DNA from: Solirubrobacterales bacterium
GTDB lineage: Bacteria; Actinomycetota; Thermoleophilia; Solirubrobacterales; Solirubrobacteraceae
NCBI GenBank assembly: GCA_019240655.1
Contig: JAFAXX010000013.1
Coordinates: 1-48,959, forward strand
Direction of reading: 5' to 3'
DNA: 48,959 nt
Shown: piece after piece, positions 1 through 7,576 of the stretch
How the letters are laid out: the number at the start of each line of letters is the position of its first letter
How positions within the stretch are numbered: the stretch's first letter is position 1
The notes under the pieces: generated by a model
The model's database searches: none
What the model was told of the DNA's origin: nothing
Seen by the model: the letters and a program-made list of their open reading frames with translations, nothing else
Translations under genes and position numbers: made by a program

Positions 1-7
1 GTAGTCG

Positions 8-910
8 ATGCTCGCCACCGAATACGGCACAGCAACTCCGATTGGCGCGATCGCGCTCCCGATCGTGGTGCTGCTGTGCTGGCTCCCCTACCGGAGCCGC
101 ACACGAGCGCTGGCACGCGAGGGCCGGCCCGTCCCCGGCTGGCGTCGCGCGTGCTTCGCGGCCGGCCTGGTCGTCCTGGCGATCTCGCTCAGCCCGCCGG
201 TCGACACGCTCTCAGACCAGCTGCTGGTGGCGCACATGGCCGAGCACCTCTTGATCGGCGATGTCGCCGCCCTGCTGATCGTGCTCGGCTTGACCGGCCC
301 GCTGCTGGCGCCGCTGCTTCGCCGTCCGGTCATCGCCCGCCTGCGCCTTCTCGCCCACCCGGTGGTCGCGGTGCTCGTATGGATGGTGAACTTCTACGTC
401 TGGCACCTGCCGGTCCTCTACCAGGCGGCGCTTCGCCACGACGCGATCCACGCCCTGCAGCACATCACCTTCCTCGCCTTCGGCACCGCGATGTGGATGG
501 GGCTTCTCGGGCCCCTGCCGAAGCCGGCGTGGTTCGGCAACGCCGCCCGCCTCATCTACATCATCGTCGTTCGCCTCGCCGGCACCGTGCTGGCCAACGC
601 GATGCTGTTCAGCGGCAGCGTCTGGTACCCGATCTATCGCGCCGGCGACGCCCATTGGCACATCGGCGCGGTGGCCGACCAGATCGCCGCCGCGAGCGTG
701 ATGATGGTCGAGGAGAGCCTCCTGACCCTCGGGCTCTTCTGCTGGCTGTTCCTCAAGGTCGCGCGCGAGGCCGACGAGCGCCAGCGCCTGCTCGACTACG
801 CCGCCGCCCAGGGCATGGAGCTGGACGAGCGGCGCGCCGCTCGGGCGGTGGCCGCCGGCCGCGGCGAGGAACTCTGGGAGCGACTGCGCTCGCAGGCTGC
901 GGCGACGTAG
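8..910 (+). CDS. CtaG-family (caa3-type) cytochrome c oxidase assembly membrane protein
   Basis: The 300-residue protein is mostly hydrophobic, with about seven membrane segments. It carries the histidine motifs of the caa3_CtaG family: HMAEHLL near residue 77, WHLPVLYQAAL near 132 and HALQH near 149. In that family the protein sits in the membrane and helps insert copper into, or assemble, the heme-copper oxidase. The C-terminal tail is charged and cytoplasmic-looking. An in-frame TAG lies just upstream, so the first ATG is the earliest possible start. The gene converges on a cytochrome c-cupredoxin gene with only 7 nt between the two stops, which fits a respiratory-chain cluster running off the left edge. 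The family is clear; the exact oxidase served is not visible here. Confidence 0.85.
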   Translation: MLATEYGTATPIGAIALPIVVLLCWLPYRSRTRALAREGRPVPGWRRACFAAGLVVLAISLSPPVDTLSDQLLVAHMAEHLLIGDVAALLIVLGLTGPLLAPLLRRPVIARLRLLAHPVVAVLVWMVNFYVWHLPVLYQAALRHDAIHALQHITFLAFGTAMWMGLLGPLPKPAWFGNAARLIYIIVVRLAGTVLANAMLFSGSVWYPIYRAGDAHWHIGAVADQIAAASVMMVEESLLTLGLFCWLFLKVAREADERQRLLDYAAAQGMELDERRAARAVAAGRGEELWERLRSQAAAT

Positions 911-917
911 CCGCGCC

Positions 918-1643
918 CTACTTGACCGTGAGCGTGCCCTTCATCCCGGCGGCCTCGTGGCCGTCCACCGAGCAGAAGAAGGTGTAGGTCCCGGGCCTGA
1001 GCGCGACCGTGACGGACGAGACGCCACCGTTCGAGACGACCGGCCCGACGTCGTTCACGCCCCCGCCGGTGACCGCGATGTCGTGCGGCACCGAGGACTT
1101 GTTGCTCATTCGCAGCGTGACCCTGCCGGCGGTCGCGCTCGCGCTCGAGGCGAGGAACTTCAGCTGACCGGTCGGGTCGGCGTCGATCTCGACCGTCCCG
1201 TTCTTCTCGGACGCCGGCTTCTGGGCTGCGCTCTCGACCGCCGTGCCCAGCGCGCCGGTGTCCTGACCGGGGATCGCGGCGACCTGGGCGACGTAGGCGG
1301 CCACGTTCTGCGCGCTCTGGCCCGTGAACAGCTTCGCCGGCATCACGCCCTGGAGGTTCGGATACTCGATCCAGTAGCTGATGAGCCCTTGGATCGACGT
1401 GCTCTTCACCCCGTCGGCGCGGTCCTGCCGGAACGCGTCGTCGAGATTGGGGCCCACCTGGCCCTGCGTGGCGGCGTGCGCGAGCGTGTGGCACGCCCCG
1501 CACTTCTGGACGAACAGCTGCTTGCCCTCGACCAGGTTGGCGGTCGGGTGCTTGAGCGTGCACCCCCCGAGCGCGAGCAGCGCCAGCGCGCCGGCAGCCA
1601 GAGCCGCCACCCGGCGCTCGAAGCGTGAAAAGGGCTTCTCCAT
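918..1643 (-). CDS. Cytochrome c-cupredoxin fusion lipoprotein
   Basis: This 241-residue protein starts with a lipoprotein signal (LALGGC, lipid Cys28). A class I cytochrome c domain follows, with heme motif CGACH at 48-52 and a likely axial Met101 in GVMPAK. The C-terminal cupredoxin domain has the usual type 1 copper ligands: His187, Cys224, His229 and Met234. The protein is therefore expected outside the cell, anchored to the membrane, with one heme c and one copper, acting as an electron carrier to a terminal oxidase. The order resembles an oxidase subunit II turned around, but there is no CuA double-Cys motif and no transmembrane hairpin, so it is not CoxB. A TAGAGT hexamer lies 11 nt before the start and there is no Shine-Dalgarno. 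Confidence 0.85.
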   Translation of the reverse strand: MEKPFSRFERRVAALAAGALALLALGGCTLKHPTANLVEGKQLFVQKCGACHTLAHAATQGQVGPNLDDAFRQDRADGVKSTSIQGLISYWIEYPNLQGVMPAKLFTGQSAQNVAAYVAQVAAIPGQDTGALGTAVESAAQKPASEKNGTVEIDADPTGQLKFLASSASATAGRVTLRMSNKSSVPHDIAVTGGGVNDVGPVVSNGGVSSVTVALRPGTYTFFCSVDGHEAAGMKGTLTVK

Positions 1644-1654
1644 ACCCGAAGGCC

Positions 1655-1660
1655 ACTCTA
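1655..1660 (-). promoter_or_regulatory. Candidate -10 (TAGAGT) for the cytochrome c-cupredoxin gene
   Basis: TAGAGT reads toward the ATG at 1643 with 11 nt between, and no purine-rich ribosome site lies between. This fits a leaderless or nearly leaderless mRNA. No clear -35 is seen. Confidence 0.35.
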
Positions 1661-1701
1661 TCCGAGCGCGCGGCGCCGGTGCCTCACGCCGGGGCCGCTG
1701 G

Positions 1702-1707
1702 TAGGAT
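1702..1707 (+). promoter_or_regulatory. Candidate -10 (TAGGAT) for the small zinc-ribbon gene, leaderless type
   Basis: TAGGAT ends 8 nt before the ATG at 1716. The spacer CAGCCCGC holds no Shine-Dalgarno, so transcription would begin at or very near the ATG. Confidence 0.45.
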
Positions 1708-1715
1708 CAGCCCGC

Positions 1716-1985
1716 ATGAGGTTACGCCAGAGGTACCGCATGCGGGCGCCCTCGACCGGCCGCGAGGTCATCATCGAGGCCGAGCCGGGGCGTGTGTACG
1801 AGGATCGAGAGACAGGCGAGGAGCTCGAGGTGGTGGGGATGCTCCTGCCGCTGGCGCCCACGGCCTCCGAGCTCCCGTGGTCGATCGAGAACCTCCGCTT
1901 CTGCAACTGGTGCGACGAGCTCGCCCAGAAGGATCTGAACGACTGCCCGAACTGCGGGCGCCGTATGGATCCCCTGCCGGACTGA
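1716..1985 (+). CDS. Small zinc-ribbon protein, function unknown
   Basis: This is an 89-residue protein. Its N-terminal half looks like a small beta domain (about residues 15-45). A four-cysteine zinc ribbon follows: Cys63-x2-Cys66 and Cys77-x2-Cys80. No signal peptide or membrane segment is seen, so it is probably cytoplasmic. It begins at an ATG placed right after a -10-like hexamer. Zinc ribbons of this kind bind nucleic acid or protein partners, but nothing here says which. It is divergent from the cytochrome gene and followed closely by a lipoprotein gene. Confidence 0.6.
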   Translation: MRLRQRYRMRAPSTGREVIIEAEPGRVYEDRETGEELEVVGMLLPLAPTASELPWSIENLRFCNWCDELAQKDLNDCPNCGRRMDPLPD

Positions 1986-1996
1986 TCGTCTCTTCG

Positions 1997-2461
1997 GTGC
2001 TCCGAGGTCTTCATCTCCGGACTGGCGCGGCTGCGCTCATCTCGAGCTTCGGCCTCGCCGTCGCCCTCGGCGGCTGTGGCGGCGGCGGCTCCAGCACCGC
2101 CAACAGCGCCGGCGCCCCGCCGTTCACCGTCCCGACCTCCTCCACCGCCGCGTCGCCGGCCACCGCGGCGAGCGCGAGCTCCTCCACCCCCGATACCACC
2201 GGCTCGACCGGTACCGCGACCACCTCGACGGACTCCCTCACCAGCTCGACCCCCAGGACCACCTCAACCCCCACGACGACCGCGGCCCCCACGACTACCT
2301 CGACCACCACGTCGCCGACCACGAGTGCCGGGGCGAGCTCAACCGCCGGCACCGGCGGGGCCAGCGCCTCCGGCGGCGCGGGGACGTCAGGCGCGGGCGG
2401 GAGCAGCGGCGGCGCCGGGCTGACGTCGGCGTTCTGCCGCCAGAACCCCGGCGCCTGCTGA
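1997..2461 (+). CDS. Ser/Thr-rich low-complexity lipoprotein
   Basis: From a GTG start the 154-residue product has a lipoprotein signal ending VALGGC (lipid Cys near residue 19). About 110 residues of Ser/Thr/Ala/Gly/Pro low-complexity sequence follow, with runs such as TSTPTTTAAPTTT, and the tail is AFCRQNPGAC with two cysteines. It is expected on the outer face of the membrane as an extended, possibly glycosylated stalk. The longer open frame that begins near 1625 runs through the zinc-ribbon gene and is not needed. Low complexity makes start and function uncertain. The signal peptide and strong third-position GC argue that it is real. Confidence 0.55.
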   Translation: MLRGLHLRTGAAALISSFGLAVALGGCGGGGSSTANSAGAPPFTVPTSSTAASPATAASASSSTPDTTGSTGTATTSTDSLTSSTPRTTSTPTTTAAPTTTSTTTSPTTSAGASSTAGTGGASASGGAGTSGAGGSSGGAGLTSAFCRQNPGAC

Positions 2462-2493
2462 GCGCCGCAGGCCATTGGTCGAAGCGGGCAGCC

Positions 2494-3318
2494 TCAGCGC
2501 GCCACAGCGGCGCCGCCGCTCGGCGCCGGCCGCGCGTCGGGGACATGCGCGGCGCGCAGAGTGCTGGACCGGACGCCCGCCGCGGGCCGGAAGGCGACGT
2601 GGATCGGGTCGAGCGCCACCGGACTCGTGACCTCGGTGGCCGAATACTCGACCCGCGTGCCGGGGTAGTTGCAGACGTATTGGGTGCTCACGCCGGGACG
2701 CAGCTGCGCCTGGCTGGTGGTCGCCGGGTTGTTGCAGTTGCTGCTGCGACTCTGGCGATAGGCGAATCTGGTGCGCGAGACGTCGATCGACAGCACCGGC
2801 ACCCAAGTCGAGGTGGTCAGCGCGATCGTGTCGCCCGGCAGCACGGGAAGGGTGGTGGCAAGGGGAATCTGGACCACTTGGCCGAGGTAGGGCTGCAGGT
2901 GGATCATCGGGCTCTCGGCGATCACCGTCCACCGCCGCAGGCTGGCGGCGCCGGTTCGCCGCAGGACGGTGACGGCGGCGCGGGTCGTGCCGCCGTAGGT
3001 CTGGTCGAGATAGTGGATGTCGGTCCTGGAGGTGGTCCGGTTGCTCGAGAGCGCCGAGAGGCCGACGGTGAAGGCGACGATCTGGCCGGCCTGCTTGACC
3101 ACCGTCGGCGAGGCGATGCCGTCGCGCACCGTCTCGAGCGCGGTCGACTGCGTGAGGATGATCGTGCAGTTGGCCGGGGAGACGTTCTTCGGACACGCTG
3201 GCGCGAGAACCGGCGAGGCCGTCGCCCCGAGCTCGACGACGGCGGCGGACGCGGAGGCCGGGCCTGCGGCCGCGCACATCCCGATCGCCGCTGCCGTGAT
3301 CCAGAAAAGTCGTCTCAT
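2494..3318 (-). CDS. Secreted protein of unknown function
   Basis: The 274-residue product opens with an Ala-rich Sec signal peptide (roughly residues 1-26, likely cut near ASA-AV). The remainder is a beta-rich exported domain with several cysteines (near 42, 51, 199 and 221) that could form disulfides, in segments resembling an immunoglobulin-like fold. I do not recognise a named family. It converges on the Ser/Thr-rich lipoprotein with 32 nt between stops. Secretion is well supported; role unknown. Confidence 0.65.
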   Translation of the reverse strand: MRRLFWITAAAIGMCAAAGPASASAAVVELGATASPVLAPACPKNVSPANCTIILTQSTALETVRDGIASPTVVKQAGQIVAFTVGLSALSSNRTTSRTDIHYLDQTYGGTTRAAVTVLRRTGAASLRRWTVIAESPMIHLQPYLGQVVQIPLATTLPVLPGDTIALTTSTWVPVLSIDVSRTRFAYRQSRSSNCNNPATTSQAQLRPGVSTQYVCNYPGTRVEYSATEVTSPVALDPIHVAFRPAAGVRSSTLRAAHVPDARPAPSGGAAVAR

Positions 3319-3384
3319 ACCGGTGATTGAACACGCCGGCGCAGCAGTAGTCGCGGACGGCGACCGTGGCGGCGGCGCCGGCGC

Positions 3385-3452
3385 GTGTGGCGCTCGCGCG
3401 CGTGTGGCGCTCGCGCGAGTGTGGCGCTCGCGCGCGTGTGGCGCTCGCGCGC
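3385..3452. repeat. 17-bp tandem repeat, four copies
   Basis: Four head-to-tail copies of GTGTGGCGCTCGCGCGC begin at 3385, 3402, 3419 and 3436; only the last base varies between units. They lie downstream of the cold-shock gene and upstream of the secreted-protein gene, in otherwise non-coding sequence. Confidence 0.9.
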
Positions 3453-3478
3453 CGAGTTCCCAGCCGTCGACAGCCGGG

Positions 3479-3682
3479 CTACAGCTTGGTGACGTTTACG
3501 GCCTTCGGGCCCTTCGGCCCCGCTTCCTCTTCGTAGGTGACCTTGGCGCCCTCAGCCAGCGAGCGATACCCGTCGCCGTTGATGCCGCTGAAATGCACGA
3601 ACAGGTCCCGACCCCCATCGTCCGGGGTGATGAAGCCGAAGCCCTTGTCGTCGCTGAACCACTTGACCGTACCCGTTGCCAT
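3479..3682 (-). CDS. Cold-shock protein, CspA family
   Basis: This is a 67-residue single cold-shock domain of standard length. It has the RNA-binding motifs KGFGFI (RNP1) and DLFVHFSGI (RNP2), and starts MATGTVKWF as is typical. It binds single-stranded RNA and DNA and acts as an RNA chaperone. The ATG at 3682 is preferred over the in-frame start six codons upstream because CGAGGGGAGTT places a strong Shine-Dalgarno just before it. About 118 nt separate it from the enoyl-CoA hydratase stop, leaving room for the long 5' leader usual for csp genes. Confidence 0.95.
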   Translation of the reverse strand: MATGTVKWFSDDKGFGFITPDDGGRDLFVHFSGINGDGYRSLAEGAKVTYEEEAGPKGPKAVNVTKL

Positions 3683-3800
3683 AACTCCCCTCGATCCCAA
3701 CGCTTTCGAACACCCGGGCGGGTTGGTCCCGAGGCGCCCCGATCAGACGCGGGAAAAGTAGCAGGGAACCCAGGCGTAAGGATCTCTGCCCACACCTAAC

Positions 3801-4586
3801 TCAACGTGCTCGGAACTGCGCGTGCCCGGGACCGTGATCGAGGAACGAGCGCACCGCGTCCCGGAGGTCTTCAGTGTCGAACAGCCGGCCGGCGATTTGG
3901 CCGACTCGCTCGTCGGCGAGATCGACGCCGCCCTCCCGGTAGGCGCGCACCACCTCCTTGGTCGCAGCATGCGCGAGCGTCGGTCCTTGGGCGAGCTCGC
4001 GCGCGAGCCCCCGCGCGGCGGCGTCGAACCCCTCATCGGCGAGCACCCAGTTGACCACGTTCCAGCGCTCGAGCGTGGCGGCGTCATAGCGCCGGCCGGT
4101 CATCACGAGCTCCCGCGCCCGTCCGCTGCCGGCGCGCTCAGCCAGGCGCTGGGTGCCGCCCATCGCCGGGGTCAGGCCGATCACGCGCTCGACGAGCCCG
4201 AAGGTCGCCCGCCGCGCGGCTACGATCAGGTCGCAGGCGAGCGCGAGCTCGAATGCCCAGGTCAGGCACAGGGCATGGGCGGCGAACACCGTCGGACACG
4301 GCAGCGCGTCCACCCGGCGCGCGATGTCCACCAGCTCGTCCAACAGCCGGACGGCCGCGGCCGCGCTCTCCACGGCGGCGAACAGCGACACGTCGACGCC
4401 GCCGCTGACCACCCGCCCCTCGGCCCGGAACAGCACCGCCCGCGGCCGCGAGCGCTCGAGCTCGCCGACGATCTCGGGCAGCGCGCGCGCGAGTGCCTCG
4501 TCGTAGAGATTGAGCGGCGGCGAAGCGAAGGTGACGACCGCGAGGCCGTCGTCAAGCTCGAGCCGCACCCGCCCCGAGCCGCTCAT
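3801..4586 (-). CDS. Enoyl-CoA hydratase/isomerase (crotonase) family protein
   Basis: The 261-residue protein has the crotonase fold signatures: an oxyanion-hole segment VVSGGVDVS near 59-67 and FELALACDLIVAARRATFG near 112-130. Glu113 and Glu133 are 20 residues apart, the same spacing as the two catalytic glutamates of enoyl-CoA hydratase, so hydratase chemistry on an acyl-CoA is plausible. Substrate and pathway cannot be told. The ATG at 4586 overlaps the stop of the HIT gene (ATGA at 4583-4586), so the two are translationally coupled. The longer N-terminus in the same frame is basic out-of-frame HIT sequence and was discarded. Confidence 0.85.
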   Translation of the reverse strand: MSGSGRVRLELDDGLAVVTFASPPLNLYDEALARALPEIVGELERSRPRAVLFRAEGRVVSGGVDVSLFAAVESAAAAVRLLDELVDIARRVDALPCPTVFAAHALCLTWAFELALACDLIVAARRATFGLVERVIGLTPAMGGTQRLAERAGSGRARELVMTGRRYDAATLERWNVVNWVLADEGFDAAARGLARELAQGPTLAHAATKEVVRAYREGGVDLADERVGQIAGRLFDTEDLRDAVRSFLDHGPGHAQFRAR

Positions 4587-4990
4587 CGCAGGAGATCGGC
4601 GGTGGCGGCGATCTCGTCGGGATCGCCGGGCGCGGGCGTCCACGGCAGCCGCAGGGGGTCGTTGTGGTACCGCGGGATGACGTGGACGTGGAAGTGGAAG
4701 ACCGTCTGCCAGGCCACCTGGCCGCGCGAGTTCAGCAGGTTGACGCCCTCGGCGCCCAGGCGTTCGTGAACACGGCGGGCCAGGCGCTGGGCGGCCAGCA
4801 CCGTGGCCTGGAGGTCCTCGGCGGAGATCTCGAACAGGTCACGCGCGTGGCGGCGGGGGACGACCAGCGCGTGCCCGCGGGTGGCCGGGCTGATGTCCAT
4901 GAACGCCAGCGTGCGCTCGTCCTCGTCGACTCGCTGGCTGGGGAGCTCGCCGGCGACTATCTGGCAGAAGATGCAGTCTTGATCGCTCAC
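4583..4990 (-). CDS. HIT-family nucleotide hydrolase
   Basis: The 135-residue protein is a normal-length HIT hydrolase. It has the catalytic triad motif His99-x-His101-x-His103 in HFHVHVIPR, and probable zinc ligands Cys6 and Cys9 together with His48 and His99. Members remove groups from nucleotide phosphates such as adenosine phosphoramidates or dinucleoside polyphosphates. It starts at GTG 4990. A TAGGCT hexamer 8 nt upstream contains the stop codon of the preceding nucleotidyltransferase gene, so it could have its own promoter as well as read-through from upstream. Confidence 0.9.
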   Translation of the reverse strand: MSDQDCIFCQIVAGELPSQRVDEDERTLAFMDISPATRGHALVVPRRHARDLFEISAEDLQATVLAAQRLARRVHERLGAEGVNLLNSRGQVAWQTVFHFHVHVIPRYHNDPLRLPWTPAPGDPDEIAATADLLR

Positions 4991-4998
4991 GGCAGCGC

Positions 4999-5004
4999 AG
5001 CCTA
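4999..5004 (-). promoter_or_regulatory. Candidate -10 (TAGGCT) overlapping the upstream stop codon
   Basis: TAGGCT lies 8 nt before the GTG of the HIT gene. Its first three bases are the TAG stop of the preceding gene. It matches the hexamer seen before other starts in this window. Confidence 0.3.
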
Positions 5005-6441
5005 TCGATCGGCGGCCCGGCGGCTGCTGATCAGCTCGCGTGCCCGCGCGAGCGCCTCGTCGCGGGAGGCGATCTCACCGGCGAAGCTCGCCTCCTCGAG
5101 CTCGGCGAGCATCCACCCCAGGTCGGGACCGGGCGCGAGGCGAAGCGCGCGCGCCAGCTCGTGTCCCCGGACCGGCGGCGCCGGGCGCGCGCGTCGCCAG
5201 CGCAGCGCCTCAGCGAGCATCTGGCGGGCGAGCTCGAGGTGACGGGCGATCGCCCGTTCGGAGCCTCGCCCGCGCGTGGCCAGGCGATCGGCGACGCTCA
5301 GCACCGTGACGTCGACCTGCACCGGATCGCAGTCACGCAGGTAGCGGTAGATCGGGCGGCGACCCAGGGGCATTTCTGGCACGAGGAAGCCGAGCTCCAG
5401 GTGGTGGCGAACCAGCGCGGCGACGTGCACGGCCAGGCGCTGGCTGGCTCGCAGGCGGCCGAGCACCGCGCCCGCCAGCTCGGCGCCGGCGACGTCGTGG
5501 CCGAGGAAGGTGACCCTTCCCTCCGGCGTGACGGCGCGCGTCTGGGGCTTGGCGATGTCGTGCAGCAGCGCGCCGATGCGCAGCGCCTGCCCGCGCGTGA
5601 GGTCGTTGGCCAGCGGTTCGGCCAGGAGCTCCGAGACCGCCTCGCCGTGCTCGCCGAACCGGTGGCCGGGGTCGCGCTCGAGCGCGAGCGTCTCGGCCAG
5701 CACCAGGCGAGTGTGGTCGTGCACATCGAGGTGATGGAATTGGCTTTGCTCGACCCCGCGCAGCGCGCTCAGCTCGGGTAGCACGACATCGGTGGCGCGC
5801 AGCGCATCCAGGAGGTCGAGGCCGCGCAGCGGCCGGTCACAGGCCACGATCCGCTTCAGCTCCGTGAACACCCGCTCGGCGGCTACTTCCGCCAGCGCCG
5901 GGGCGCCGGCCCGGGCGGCGGCGGCCGTCGCGGCATCGATCTCGAAGTCGAGCTCGCAGGCCAGTCGCGCCAGTCTCAGCGTGCGCAGCGGATCGGCGGC
6001 GAACACCTGGGACGCCACCATCCGGAGCCGCCGGTGCCGGAGATCCTGCACGCCGCCGAACGGGTCGATGTACCGGCCGCCGTGAAGTGGCTCCGCGATC
6101 GCGTTCACGGTGAAGTCGCGGTTGGCCAGGTCGGCCTCGATCGCCCCGCCGGCGACCGGCAGGACGTCGACCTGCCAGCGGTGGTCGTGCGCCACCACCC
6201 GCCACCCCCCGAACCCCTCGGAGAGCGCGAACGGGTGCGCCCGGGTTGCCCGCGCCAGCGCGCGGGCAACCCGCCGCGGCTCGCCCCCGACCGCGACGTC
6301 GAAGTCCGCCGTCGGCCGCCCGAGCAGCCGATCGCGCACCGCGCCGCCGACCAACCAGGCCTCGCCGGCGATCTCGCGGAGCGCGGGCAGCGGGTCCGCG
6401 GTCATCCCCGGCGGCTCCGTCATTCGCGGTGGCTCGTTCAT
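5002..6441 (-). CDS. cca: CCA-adding-type tRNA nucleotidyltransferase with HD domain
   Basis: The product (479 residues from the first start after alr) belongs to the class II nucleotidyltransferase superfamily. It has LVGGAVRDRLLG at 30-41, catalytic Asp46 and Asp48 in DFDVAV, RDFTVNAIA near 109-116 and the arm PLRTLRLARL near 151. An HD phosphohydrolase domain follows (LLHDIAKP, His294-Asp295). Such proteins add or repair the tRNA 3' CCA end. Three in-frame ATGs (6441, 6423, 6405) lie inside an 18-bp repeat at the alr junction, so the true start is ambiguous by 6-12 codons. Family members also include poly(A) polymerases, but the actinobacterial context favours CCA addition. Confidence 0.85.
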   Translation of the reverse strand: MNEPPRMTEPPGMTADPLPALREIAGEAWLVGGAVRDRLLGRPTADFDVAVGGEPRRVARALARATRAHPFALSEGFGGWRVVAHDHRWQVDVLPVAGGAIEADLANRDFTVNAIAEPLHGGRYIDPFGGVQDLRHRRLRMVASQVFAADPLRTLRLARLACELDFEIDAATAAAARAGAPALAEVAAERVFTELKRIVACDRPLRGLDLLDALRATDVVLPELSALRGVEQSQFHHLDVHDHTRLVLAETLALERDPGHRFGEHGEAVSELLAEPLANDLTRGQALRIGALLHDIAKPQTRAVTPEGRVTFLGHDVAGAELAGAVLGRLRASQRLAVHVAALVRHHLELGFLVPEMPLGRRPIYRYLRDCDPVQVDVTVLSVADRLATRGRGSERAIARHLELARQMLAEALRWRRARPAPPVRGHELARALRLAPGPDLGWMLAELEEASFAGEIASRDEALARARELISSRRAADR

Positions 6442-6458
6442 CCCGGCGGCTCGTTCAT
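6403..6458. repeat. Imperfect 17-18-bp tandem repeat covering the alr stop and cca start
   Basis: On the minus strand three units of the form ATGAACGAGCCGCCGGG (18, 18 and 17 nt) lie head to tail. Each begins with ATGA, and a partial fourth carries the alr stop (TGA at 6455-6457). The junction has therefore been copied, giving three possible start codons for the next gene. Confidence 0.85.
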
Positions 6459-7570
6459 CCCGCCTGCCCGTCGTGGTGGTAGGCCCGCGGCACTCGCCGG
6501 GAGATCCCGCAGAGGACCTCGTAGTTGATCGTTCCGATCCGCCGGGCGAGCTCTTCCGCGGTCTGCCGCACGCCGCCCTGCGCGCCGATAAGCGTCGCCG
6601 GCTCGCCTTCTTGGACCGTCGTCTCGGGGCCGAGGTCAACGGTGATGTTGTCCATGCTCACGGTTCCGGCCAGGGGGTGGCGCCGGCCGGCGATCAGCAC
6701 GTCGCAGTTGCCCGAGAGCGCGCGGCGGATGCCGTCGGCGTACCCGATCGGGAGAGTGGCGATCCACGTTTCGCGCTCGGCGATGAAGCGCCGCCCGTAA
6801 CCGGCGCTGTCGCCGGGTAGCGCGCGCTTGACCGCGGCCACGTAGGAGGTCAGCTCGAGCGCCGGCTCGAGCCCCCACGCGGCCGGGTCGTCGTGCATCG
6901 GGTCGGCGCCGTAGATCGCGATACCGCAGCGGACCATGTCGAAGTGGGTAGCCGGCTCCCGCAGCGTGGCCGCGCTGTTGGCGGCGTGTGCGCGCACGCC
7001 GGGGCGACGGCGCAGCTCGGCGGCGAACGGGCGAAAGCGCTCGAGCTGAGCCCGGAGGAACTCGGGGTCCTCATCGGCGGTGGCGAAGTGAGTCATCGCG
7101 CCGGCTAGCTCCAACGCCGGCGAGGCCGCCACCCGCTCGGCCACCACGAGCGCAGCCGCGCGCGAGCGAGTGCCGAGCCGTCCCATCCCGGTGTCGAGCT
7201 TCACGTGGACCCGCACCCGGCCGTCGGCGGCGGCGGCGAGGTCGGTGACGAAGCGCTCGCTCCAGGCCACGAGCTCGGCCCCGGCGGAGAGCGCGACCGG
7301 CAGTTCCTGGGCACTCACCGCTCCCATCAAGAGCAGCGGCGCCTCGAGCCCGGCCTCGCGCAGCTCGGCCGCCTCGTCGGCGGTCGCCACGGCGAGCGAC
7401 CTCGCCCCTCCGGCAAGCGCCGCCCCGGCCGCCCGGGCAGCGCCGTGCCCGTACCCGTCCCCCTTCACCACGGCGCAGAGCCCGGCGCCGGGCGCGAGGC
7501 GGCTCACCAGTCGGCTCACGTTGCGCTCGATCGCCGCGAGGTTGACGCGGGCCAGCGCACGCAGAGGCAT
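6455..7570 (-). CDS. alr: Alanine racemase
   Basis: The 371-residue protein is a standard-length PLP-dependent alanine racemase. The PLP lysine is Lys36 in AVVKGDGYGHG, the second catalytic base is Tyr258 in SAGYGRRF, and the C-terminal beta domain has SMDNITVDLG. It interconverts L- and D-alanine for peptidoglycan. It follows nnr by only 6 nt, as in the glmS-acpS-nnr-alr order common in Actinobacteria, so it is surely part of that operon. Its 3' end lies in a small tandem repeat shared with the next gene's start. Confidence 0.95.
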   Translation of the reverse strand: MPLRALARVNLAAIERNVSRLVSRLAPGAGLCAVVKGDGYGHGAARAAGAALAGGARSLAVATADEAAELREAGLEAPLLLMGAVSAQELPVALSAGAELVAWSERFVTDLAAAADGRVRVHVKLDTGMGRLGTRSRAAALVVAERVAASPALELAGAMTHFATADEDPEFLRAQLERFRPFAAELRRRPGVRAHAANSAATLREPATHFDMVRCGIAIYGADPMHDDPAAWGLEPALELTSYVAAVKRALPGDSAGYGRRFIAERETWIATLPIGYADGIRRALSGNCDVLIAGRRHPLAGTVSMDNITVDLGPETTVQEGEPATLIGAQGGVRQTAEELARRIGTINYEVLCGISRRVPRAYHHDGQAG

Positions 7571-7576
7571 AACGAG

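Noticed and set aside
76-987. A 303-codon frame overlapping ctaG
   Set aside because: Shifted shadow of ctaG with Arg/Pro/Ala bias and no membrane pattern.
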